8,615 nucleotides of DNA from Avimuribaculum sp964395975 (GTDB lineage: Bacteria > Bacteroidota > Bacteroidia > Bacteroidales > Muribaculaceae): positions 1 through 8,615 of the forward strand of contig CAYNBZ010000076.1 in the NCBI GenBank assembly GCA_964395975.1, given 5' to 3'. This document shows positions 1 through 5,698 of the stretch, piece after piece (the first letter of the stretch is position 1; each line of letters opens with the position of its first letter). Position numbers and translations under genes: made by a program. The notes under the pieces are model-generated. The model saw only the letters and a program-made list of their open reading frames with translations. It was not told the origin of the DNA and ran no database searches.

Positions 1-20
1 CTTTTGTTTAGAAACTGCAA

Positions 21-64
21 GAAGCCGACTTCAAAATCTCTTTTGGGTCGGCTTCATCTTTTTT
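21..64 (+). terminator. Factor-independent terminator, probably of an unseen plus-strand gene to the left
   Basis: Bases 21-29 (GAAGCCGAC) pair perfectly with 47-55 (GTCGGCTTC). After a one-base bulge at 30, positions 31-36 pair with 41-46 through one G-T pair, one C-G pair and four A-T pairs, closing on a TCTC loop. On the plus strand the hairpin is followed by ATC and then six T (59-64), the classical layout. On the minus strand it is followed only by TTGCAGTTTC, so termination of the proC transcript here is possible but weaker. Convergent genes sharing one terminator would fit. No gene to the left is visible in the 20 bases available. Confidence 0.75.
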
Positions 65-92
65 GCTATTCATTGATGTCAGCCAAACGTGC

Positions 93-113
93 TTATCCAC
101 CTGTTATGGATAA
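93..113. repeat. Short inverted repeat resembling two opposed DnaA boxes
   Basis: TTATCCA (93-99) and TGGATAA (107-113) form a perfect 7-bp inverted repeat with a 7-nt spacer. Read outward, the plus strand gives TTATCCACC and the minus strand TTATCCATA. Each differs at one position from the E. coli DnaA box TTATCCACA. As RNA this would be a weak hairpin without a T tract, so it is a poor terminator. It may be chance in AT-rich sequence. The rest of 65-163 shows only a 4-bp hairpin (137-148) and no gene. Confidence 0.35.
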
Positions 114-163
114 AATAAATGCTGAAGTTAGAGTTTGCTGTTTACAGCTATTTTTCTGTGTTT

Positions 164-949
164 TTATTTGGCAATAGATGCTTTAAGTCCCTCTATTATG
201 GCAGATGTGAAACCATTACGTTCCATGACGTTCAGTCCCTTTATTGTAAGCCCTCCGGCTGTTGTCACTTTGTCGATAGCTGTTTCGGGGTGTTCTTTGC
301 TTTCTGTAAGCATGGTTGCAGCTCCAGTCAATGTTTGCAGTACGATATCGAGCGATTGCTGTGGAGTGAATCCGATTTCTATGCCCCCGACCATGGCTGC
401 ACGCACGTAACGCATGGCATAGGCTATGCCGCATGAGGCGAGTGCCGTGCCGGCACCCATCAGCCGTTCTTCGATCATCATCACTTTGCCGAGCATACCA
501 AATATGTCACAAATGGCCTTTATTTGGCTATCCGATGTATTTCTTGCAGTGATGAATGTCATGCTTTGCCGTATGGCTATGGCTATGTTGGGAATTATTC
601 TGAACAGAGCAGGTTGTGAACTACCAGTAAGCTTCTCAATGTACGAAAGTTCCACCCCTGCCACTACCGAGGCTATAGCTTGATGCGAGTAGTCGATATG
701 GCCGTTGATTTCATTTATCACGCCATCTAAAAGCCAGGGCTTGACGGCTATGATTACTATATCGGAATCTTGTGCTGCAGTTGCATTGTCGATAGATGTT
801 TTTATTGAGCTATACTGTGACTTCAGCATGTCGAGTTCACCGTGACGATTGGGACTACACACCGTCAGTCCAATGCTGCTATCACATTGAGCAATTCCTC
901 GCGCGATGGCTCCACCCATATTGCCGGCTCCTATGATTCCTATTTTCAT
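164..949 (-). CDS. proC: Pyrroline-5-carboxylate reductase
   Basis: This enzyme carries out the last step of proline synthesis, reducing 1-pyrroline-5-carboxylate to L-proline with NAD(P)H in the cytoplasm. The 261-aa product has an N-terminal Rossmann fold beginning MKIGIIGAGNMGGAIA (G6, G8, G11), then DIVIIAVKP (64-71) and FRIIPNIA (117-124). The C-terminal dimerisation domain carries the family signature around 221-239, with DKVTTAGGLTIKGL at 226-239. The ATG at 947-949 is preferred because it places the dinucleotide-binding motif at the very N terminus. The frame is open three codons further to a TTG at 956-958, which looks less likely. The usual SGSGPAY-like helix motif is here ASCGIAY (171-177), losing the proline. 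I believe this is common in Bacteroidales homologues, but it is from memory. It is the last gene of the arginine operon, 70 nt after argD, and the gap holds a strong inverted repeat. Confidence 0.93.
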   Translation of the reverse strand: MKIGIIGAGNMGGAIARGIAQCDSSIGLTVCSPNRHGELDMLKSQYSSIKTSIDNATAAQDSDIVIIAVKPWLLDGVINEINGHIDYSHQAIASVVAGVELSYIEKLTGSSQPALFRIIPNIAIAIRQSMTFITARNTSDSQIKAICDIFGMLGKVMMIEERLMGAGTALASCGIAYAMRYVRAAMVGGIEIGFTPQQSLDIVLQTLTGAATMLTESKEHPETAIDKVTTAGGLTIKGLNVMERNGFTSAIIEGLKASIAK

Positions 950-963
950 GATGGTCAAAATTG

Positions 964-1004
964 GCAGTGTTCAGCGGGGGACTTCTGGTCATGCTGAACA
1001 CTGC
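964..1004 (-). repeat. Perfect 12-bp inverted repeat (stem-loop) between argD and proC
   Basis: GCAGTGTTCAGC (964-975) is the exact reverse complement of GCTGAACACTGC (993-1004), with a 17-nt spacer that can form a further 3-bp stem (980-982 with 988-990). In the minus-strand mRNA the stem starts 15 nt after the argD stop codon and ends 14 nt before the proC ATG. What follows it is CAATTTTGACC, only four T, so it is a poor terminator. It could partially attenuate, protect the upstream mRNA from 3' exonucleases, or modulate proC translation. It could also be a dispersed palindromic repeat. Confidence 0.75.
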
Positions 1005-1019
1005 ATGGTTGAAATATTC

Positions 1020-2156
1020 TTACGATTCGTAATTTTCAAGACATTTTTTGAATCTGTACAGAAATTCATTGGCTTGTTCGATAGTCAATACCAATGGTGG
1101 CAGCAAGCGTATTACATTAGAGCCGCTTGCACCGGTAAATACGTGATACTCCTTGAGCAGACGGGTGCGCAAATCCTTAACTGGATTTTCAAATTCGATG
1201 CCAATCATTAGTCCGCGACCCCGCACTTCGGCGATTTGAGGTATTTTTGAAAGTTCTGTGAGCAGGTGGTTACCTACGATGCGGGCATTTTCAACAAGAC
1301 CCTCTTTCTCGAAGATGTCAAGTACGGCAATAGCTGCGACACAAGCGAGATGATTGCCACCGAAAGTAGTGCCGAGCATTCCGTGGGTGGGAGTGAATTT
1401 GGGACTTATGAGCATGGCTCCCATAGGGAAGCCGTTGGCTATACCTTTAGCCACTGTGATAATGTCGGGACGGATTCCTGCATATTGATGAGCAAAGAAT
1501 TTACCGGAACGGCCATAGCCCGACTGAATTTCATCGAGTATGAGCACAGTTCCATGTTTGTCGCATTCTTCTCTCAATTGTTGCAGAAACTCGACCGTGG
1601 GTAGTTTTATGCCTCCAACACCTTGTATCCCCTCTATGATTACAGCGCACACATCACCTTTGCCGAGTTCTGTGCGCACGGCATATATGTCGTTAAGCGG
1701 CAGGAATGTAACGTTTCCGTTGGCGTTGACCGGTGAGATTATCCGAGGGTTGTCGGTCGCTTCTACAGCAAGTGATGTGCGTCCGTGAAACGCCTTGGAG
1801 AATGAAATGATGCGCCGGCGAGAGGTGTGGAACGATGCAAGTTTCAGCGCATTTTCATTGGCTTCGGCTCCTGAATTTATCAGGAACAGTTGGTAATCGT
1901 CATATCCGGAAATGCGTCCGAGTTTATCAGCCAACCGCTGTTGAAGACTGTTTATTACCGAATTGGAATAAAATACAAGTTTTCCGGCTTGTTCTTTGAT
2001 GGCTTCTACATAGTGAGGGTGTGAGTGTCCTACCGATATTACGGCATGGCCGCCATACAGGTCGAGATATTCAGTGCCTTGGTTGTCGTAGGTGTAACAA
2101 CCATTTCCACGCACTATTTCTATGTCGAAAAGCGGATATACGTCGAATAATTTCAT
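1020..2156 (-). CDS. argD: N-acetyl/N-succinylornithine aminotransferase (class III PLP enzyme)
   Basis: This enzyme interconverts N-acylglutamate semialdehyde and N-acylornithine with glutamate as amino donor, in cytoplasmic arginine synthesis. The 378-aa protein has the class III aminotransferase order: substrate-side loop around LDLYGGHAVISVGHSHP (31-47), phosphate-binding NSGAEANENALK (94-105), FHGRT (123-127), PLP-ring aspartate in LDEIQSGYGRSGKF (207-220, D208), and the Schiff-base lysine K237 in VAKGIANGFPMGA. The TTFGGNHL segment (263-270) is also typical. Length and motifs fit ArgD rather than ornithine or GABA aminotransferases, and the operon supports this. The start is 12 nt after argC. 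Whether it prefers acetyl or succinyl substrates cannot be read from the sequence. Bacteroides relatives with an N-succinylornithine transcarbamylase would need succinylornithine made at this step. Confidence 0.93.
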   Translation of the reverse strand: MKLFDVYPLFDIEIVRGNGCYTYDNQGTEYLDLYGGHAVISVGHSHPHYVEAIKEQAGKLVFYSNSVINSLQQRLADKLGRISGYDDYQLFLINSGAEANENALKLASFHTSRRRIISFSKAFHGRTSLAVEATDNPRIISPVNANGNVTFLPLNDIYAVRTELGKGDVCAVIIEGIQGVGGIKLPTVEFLQQLREECDKHGTVLILDEIQSGYGRSGKFFAHQYAGIRPDIITVAKGIANGFPMGAMLISPKFTPTHGMLGTTFGGNHLACVAAIAVLDIFEKEGLVENARIVGNHLLTELSKIPQIAEVRGRGLMIGIEFENPVKDLRTRLLKEYHVFTGASGSNVIRLLPPLVLTIEQANEFLYRFKKCLENYES

Positions 2157-2168
2157 TGCAGAAAAAAA

Positions 2169-3143
2169 TTAGAAAGCAGATGCTTTGAGGTGAAGTCCCA
2201 CACGTTCGTGCAATCCAAAGAGTAAGTTCATGTTGTGAACGGCGGTGCCTGATGCACCTTTCAGCAAATTGTCTATGACTGACACGATTAGCAATTTGTT
2301 ACCTTCTTTGACAAGGTGTAGCAAGCATTTGTTGGTGTTCACTACATCTTTCAAATCGGGCATACGGTCGATGACAAAAGTGAAATTATGGTCGTCATAA
2401 TATTTTTCATATAGGTCGCGTATCATATCGATGTTGGTGGTGCAGTCAAGATATACTGATGCCATGATGCCACGCGAGAAGCTACCACGTATGGGTATGA
2501 AATTGATGTCAGACGAAAAACTGTGTTGCAATTGCGACAGCGATTGTCTGATTTCAGCAAGGTGCTGGTGTCTGAAAGGCTTGTAAACCGATACATTGTC
2601 GTTGCGCCATGAATAGTGTGACGTGGCCGATGGTTTAACGCCGGCTCCGGTGCTGCCTGTTATGGCGGTTACATGAATGTCGCTGTTGAGCAACAGATTC
2701 TTTGCAAGTGGCAGCAATGCGAGCTGTATGCAAGTTGCAAAGCAACCCGGATTGGCCACATGGCGGGTAGGTTCGTTGGCGAGGATGCGGCGATTAAGTT
2801 CGGGCAAACCATAAACAAAGTCGTGTGTCCCATCAATTTGCCGATAGTCGGTCGAAAGGTCAATTATGCGCAAGTCGGCAGGTATTTCGTGTGTTTCGAT
2901 AAACTTGCGGCTTTCGCCGTGTGGAGTGCAGCAGAACAATACATCGATACTGTCAAGAGGGGTATTGGCTATGAATTTCATTTCCACCTCGCCCACAAGC
3001 CCTTGATGCACGGAACTTATTTTGTTGCCCGCATTACTGCTGCTGCTTACCCACTGCAATTCTACGTCGGGATGGTTGATAAGCAGCCTTATGAGTTCGC
3101 CAGCGGTGTATCCTGCACCGCCTATTATGCCGGCTTTAATCAT
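2169..3143 (-). CDS. argC: N-acyl-gamma-glutamyl-phosphate reductase
   Basis: This enzyme is an NADPH-dependent reductase that turns N-acyl-glutamyl-phosphate into N-acylglutamate semialdehyde, the third step of arginine synthesis. The 324-aa product opens with a dinucleotide-binding motif, KAGIIGGAGYTAGELIRLL (3-21), followed by the reporter segment VLFCCTPHGES (68-78). The catalytic cysteine is C134 in HVANPGCFATC (128-138). The conserved GSTGAGVKPS stretch (163-172) and the His-containing segment PFRHQHLAEI (189-198) complete the active site. Length is close to the short bacterial ArgC class. The gene starts one base after the argG stop (position 3144 is the only spacer), so translation is probably coupled to argG. 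All key residues I can recognise are present. As with argD, the acyl group could be acetyl or succinyl. Confidence 0.94.
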   Translation of the reverse strand: MIKAGIIGGAGYTAGELIRLLINHPDVELQWVSSSSNAGNKISSVHQGLVGEVEMKFIANTPLDSIDVLFCCTPHGESRKFIETHEIPADLRIIDLSTDYRQIDGTHDFVYGLPELNRRILANEPTRHVANPGCFATCIQLALLPLAKNLLLNSDIHVTAITGSTGAGVKPSATSHYSWRNDNVSVYKPFRHQHLAEIRQSLSQLQHSFSSDINFIPIRGSFSRGIMASVYLDCTTNIDMIRDLYEKYYDDHNFTFVIDRMPDLKDVVNTNKCLLHLVKEGNKLLIVSVIDNLLKGASGTAVHNMNLLFGLHERVGLHLKASAF

Positions 3144-3144
3144 A

Positions 3145-4353
3145 TTACTTTATTTTGCCGTTTTTGACTTGGTTGTTGTAATATATTTTCATCTGATTGC
3201 CAAGAATCTTGGTGAAGCCCTTTACGTCTTCGGCAGACCATCCCTTGCTTATTTCACCGTATTCGCCGAAATCGGTTCTCATCAGGTCGAAGTCGCTGTT
3301 AACGCCTACTAAAATATAGTGGTATGGTTTCAGGTCTATTATGACATCGCCTGTTACATTTTCTTGCGATGAAAGCAGAAATGCCTCGATGTTGCGCATC
3401 ACCGGTTCTAAGTATTGTGCTTCATGAAGGAACATTCCATACCATGTGCCGAGTTGGTCTTTCCAGTATTGTTGCCACTTGGTAAGAGTGTGCTTTTCGA
3501 GCATTTTATGTGCGGCAATGATTAGCATCGGAGCCGCAGCTTCGAATCCCACACGTCCCTTTATTCCGATTATTGTGTCGCCTATATGCATGTCACGGCC
3601 TATGGCGTATGGTCCTGCGATCTTTTCGAGGTCTTGAATGGCAGCCACTTTGTCGTTATAAGTCTGGCCATTGATGGCGGATATCTCACCTTTTTCGAAT
3701 CTAATCGTGATTCGTTTGTCATCTGTCGCTATCATCTGAGTGGGATAGGCTTCTTCGGGCAATGTCTGGTCGCTGTGCAATGTTTCTTTGCCACCGATGC
3801 TTGTCCCCCATAGCCCTTTATTGATGGAATATTCCATCTTCTTGAAATCGGCCTCATAACCATGTTGCTTCAGATAGTTGATTTCATATTCACGCGTTAA
3901 GTTCATGTCGCGTGTCGGGGTGATAATCTTTATGTCAGGGGCAAGTATTTGGAACGTAAGGTCAAATCGTACCTGATCGTTACCGGCACTCGTGCTGCCG
4001 TGTGCCACATATTGGGCTCCTATCTGCTTGGCATATTCGATGATGGCGATTGCTTGGAATATGCGTTCGGAACTTACTGATATGGGGTAGGTGCCGTTGC
4101 GTAGCACATTGCCCATAATCATGAATTTGATGCTCTTTTCGTAGTATTCTTGAGTTATGTCGAGTGACGCATGTTTTACTGCACCCAATGCAATGGCGCG
4201 TTCTTCGATGCGCTTTAGGTCGTCGGCTGAGAAACCGCCGGTGTTGGCGATTGCCGTATATACGTCATATCCACATTCTTCGCTTAGGTATTTTACGCAA
4301 TAAGATGTGTCTAATCCACCGCTGAAAGCCAAAACTACTTTTTCTTTTTCCAT
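3145..4353 (-). CDS. argG: Argininosuccinate synthase
   Basis: This enzyme condenses citrulline and aspartate with ATP to argininosuccinate, the penultimate step of arginine synthesis. The 402-aa length is normal for the family. The N-type ATP pyrophosphatase P-loop is FSGGLDTSYC (10-19). The second family signature lies at 119-130 as GSTSAGNDQVRF, followed by DLTFQILAPD (131-140). This reads slightly differently from the commoner G-C/S-T-G-K-G-N-D form: S at 122 and A at 123. The citrulline/aspartate region EYSINKGLWGTSI (174-186) is conserved. The ATG (4351-4353) lies 21 nt after the stop of the acyltransferase gene. The gap contains a T-rich stretch but no visible promoter or hairpin, so it is read as part of the operon. 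Confidence 0.96.
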   Translation of the reverse strand: MEKEKVVLAFSGGLDTSYCVKYLSEECGYDVYTAIANTGGFSADDLKRIEERAIALGAVKHASLDITQEYYEKSIKFMIMGNVLRNGTYPISVSSERIFQAIAIIEYAKQIGAQYVAHGSTSAGNDQVRFDLTFQILAPDIKIITPTRDMNLTREYEINYLKQHGYEADFKKMEYSINKGLWGTSIGGKETLHSDQTLPEEAYPTQMIATDDKRITIRFEKGEISAINGQTYNDKVAAIQDLEKIAGPYAIGRDMHIGDTIIGIKGRVGFEAAAPMLIIAAHKMLEKHTLTKWQQYWKDQLGTWYGMFLHEAQYLEPVMRNIEAFLLSSQENVTGDVIIDLKPYHYILVGVNSDFDLMRTDFGEYGEISKGWSAEDVKGFTKILGNQMKIYYNNQVKNGKIK

Positions 4354-4374
4354 AATATGTGAGATTTTCTTTTT

Positions 4375-4944
4375 TTATTCAGACTGTTTGTTCTCTGGAT
4401 GTTCTGCAGGATCGTATAACATGCCTGTACACAAGCACATGCGCCGACCGTTGCGTTGCAATATGTCGAAGTTGACGCAACTTTCGCATCCTCGCCAAAA
4501 GGCATCATCGTCGGTGAGTGACGGAAATGTCACAGGACGATAACCAAGTTCACTGTTCATTTTCATTACTGCCTCTCCCGTTGTGAGACTGAAAATCTTA
4601 GCTTCGGGAAACATTTCACGCGACAAGTTGAAGATTCGTCGTTTGATGGCTTTTGCGAGTCCTATGCCTCTGAATTTAGGTGCTACTATAAGTCCCGAGT
4701 TAGCCACAAATTTCTTGTTGCTCCAACTTTCTATGTAGCTGAAACCTGCAAATTCTTCGCCATTGTAAAGTGCAAAAACTGCTTTCCCCTCAATCATTTT
4801 TTGTTTTACGTATGCAGGGGAACGCTTAGCTATACCTGTTCCGCGCACTTTGGCGGCATGGTTGATTGTCTCAAGCACCTCGTCCACATATTTTACGTGG
4901 TTTGCATTGGCGACGACAATTTCGATGTCATTAATATCAATCAT
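4375..4944 (-). CDS. GNAT acyltransferase, proposed N-acylglutamate synthase of the arginine operon
   Basis: This is a GNAT-fold acyltransferase of 189 aa. Acyl-CoA binding is shown by the motif A region, where GLIVAPKFRGIGLAKAIKRR (84-103) holds the R/Q-x-x-G-x-G/A signature as R92-G93-I94-G95-L96-A97. FAGFSYIE (65-72) and KMNSELGYRPV (128-138) are typical beta4 and beta6 segments. The last 40 residues carry four cysteines, C153-x2-C156 and C170-x-C172, ahead of a polar tail. This could be a small metal site and is outside the usual GNAT fold. Its place between argR and argG makes it the natural candidate for the first step, N-acylation of glutamate (ArgA role). From memory, the Bacteroides orthologue has been proposed by fitness data to be an N-succinylglutamate synthase. 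The role is inferred from context. The ATG at 4942-4944 follows a GA-rich AGAAAGAA stretch. Confidence 0.8.
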   Translation of the reverse strand: MIDINDIEIVVANANHVKYVDEVLETINHAAKVRGTGIAKRSPAYVKQKMIEGKAVFALYNGEEFAGFSYIESWSNKKFVANSGLIVAPKFRGIGLAKAIKRRIFNLSREMFPEAKIFSLTTGEAVMKMNSELGYRPVTFPSLTDDDAFWRGCESCVNFDILQRNGRRMCLCTGMLYDPAEHPENKQSE

Positions 4945-5032
4945 TTCTTTCTGTTCAAGAAAAAAACATAAATTATATATGTGTGTTAATTATTGCCATT
5001 ATTTGCTTGTATAATTTCCGGTGAGCCGTTGT

Positions 5033-5518
5033 TTATTCAAGCTCTATTGGAATGAAGCGTGAAAAAATTTGTCGGGCTTGTTCACGCGATACATCTTCTC
5101 GCAACATGGCAAAGATTGTATCTGCACCCGATATTGTACCAAGTATTTCCGGGGTATGACTCATGTCGATGTCATACGCCAGACCGCTGGCATATCCGTT
5201 TCTTGTCTTGATAATGGCGCAATGTCCCGAAAAATTGAGTGATACAAATCCTATGGAGTGGCTGGCAGGCACACTCGATTGCCCTTGCGACAGCATTGTA
5301 TCTTGCAGATTGTTGCTATCGGGAATTATATACATATAGTTGCCCATATCGGTGGCGACCTTGGTAGTCTTTAGAATCTTCAGGTCACGCGACAAGGTTG
5401 CCTGGGTCACTACGTGTCCGCGTGCAGCAAGTAAGCGGGCAAGTTCGTCTTGACTGCCGATACAGTTTTTCTTAATCAACTCCACGATGAGTTGCAATCT
5501 TGTGCGTTTGTTTTTCAT
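5033..5518 (-). CDS. argR: Arginine repressor ArgR/AhrC
   Basis: This is a hexameric, arginine-responsive DNA-binding regulator of arginine genes. At 161 aa the length is normal. The N-terminal winged helix-turn-helix runs about 5-65, with SQDELARLLAARGH (22-35) then the recognition helix TQATLSRDLKIL (38-49). The C-terminal oligomerisation and arginine-binding domain runs about 88-161, with GYASGLAYDID (108-118) and the core EILGTISGADTIFAMLRE (124-141). In E. coli and Bacillus homologues the core reads G-D-D-T, and the aspartates contact arginine. Here the first one is alanine (G131-A132-D133-T134). It heads the operon and probably controls itself through the ARG box at 5635-5652. The ATG is at 5516-5518, and no better start exists upstream before the leader hairpin. 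Confidence 0.94.
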   Translation of the reverse strand: MKNKRTRLQLIVELIKKNCIGSQDELARLLAARGHVVTQATLSRDLKILKTTKVATDMGNYMYIIPDSNNLQDTMLSQGQSSVPASHSIGFVSLNFSGHCAIIKTRNGYASGLAYDIDMSHTPEILGTISGADTIFAMLREDVSREQARQIFSRFIPIELE

Positions 5519-5539
5519 ACAAATATTGCTCCATTTTAA

Positions 5540-5575
5540 GGATTACGCTATAATCATGTGGATATAGCGCAATCC
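5540..5575 (-). promoter_or_regulatory. 13-bp hairpin in the presumed 5' leader of argR
   Basis: GGATTACGCTATA (5540-5552) faces TATAGCGCAATCC (5563-5575) across a 10-nt spacer. As DNA, 12 of 13 pairs match. In the minus-strand RNA the odd pair becomes G-U, so the transcript can form an uninterrupted 13-bp stem. The hairpin ends 21 nt before the argR ATG and is followed by TTAAAATGGAGC, so it is not an intrinsic terminator. It could be an RNA stability or translation-control element, or a palindromic DNA operator for another regulator. It does not match the ARG-box consensus. Confidence 0.65.
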
Positions 5576-5588
5576 TCTAATTTGGTTG

Positions 5589-5596
5589 CAAAATTA
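5589..5596 (-). promoter_or_regulatory. Candidate Bacteroidota -7 promoter box for the arginine operon
   Basis: Read on the minus strand this is TAATTTTG, matching the Bacteroides -7 consensus TAnnTTTG. It would place the transcription start near 5583 and give a leader of about 65 nt that begins just before the hairpin. No convincing TTG-type -33 element sits 19-21 bp upstream; the nearest match at that distance is CTGA. A second, poorer box (CAATTTTG) lies at 5601-5608. Confidence 0.45.
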
Positions 5597-5634
5597 GCTA
5601 CAAAATTGCAATTATTTTCAGAATAGATTATAAA

Positions 5635-5652
5635 AATGAATTTTTATTCGGT
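5635..5652. promoter_or_regulatory. ARG box (ArgR operator), 17 of 18 consensus positions
   Basis: The sequence TGAAT-TTTT-ATTCG with flanking A/T fits the ArgR consensus wnTGAATwwwwATTCAnw at every position except 5650, which is G instead of A. It lies between the aldo/keto reductase stop and the argR operon promoter, about 120 bp upstream of the argR start codon. A second, adjoining box at the usual 2-3 bp spacing is not present. An isolated GAAT half-site occurs at 5621-5624. Autoregulation of the operon by ArgR is the natural reading. Confidence 0.7.
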
Positions 5653-5698
5653 TTTTAACTACAACTTTTTATGCTCGTGTGTGGAGTTATAATTTTTG

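Noticed and set aside
137..148. GCTG-TTTA-CAGC mini-hairpin followed by a T-rich run on the plus strand
   Set aside because: It has a 4-bp stem only, and no plus-strand gene precedes it after the stronger terminator at 21-64.
950..958. Three-codon N-terminal extension of proC from a TTG start
   Set aside because: The ATG at 947-949 puts the Rossmann motif at the N terminus as in the family. The TTG would sit closer to the hairpin with no ribosome site.
1266..3312. Long plus-strand open frames opposite argD, argC and argG (up to 164 codons)
   Set aside because: They lie antisense to clearly conserved enzymes, have no recognisable domains, and arise from the codon pattern of the real genes.
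4960..4982. Possible terminator between argR and the acyltransferase (5-bp ACATA/TATGT stem followed by a T run on the minus strand)
   Set aside because: The stem has a single G-C pair and a 7-nt loop, too weak to call. Operon continuity is the simpler reading. Apart from this, the 88-nt gap shows no convincing promoter.
5543..5557. Tiny upstream reading frame (Met-Ile-Ile-Ala-stop) beginning in the loop of the argR leader hairpin
   Set aside because: It has four codons, no arginine codons and no ribosome site, and is probably chance in AT-rich sequence.
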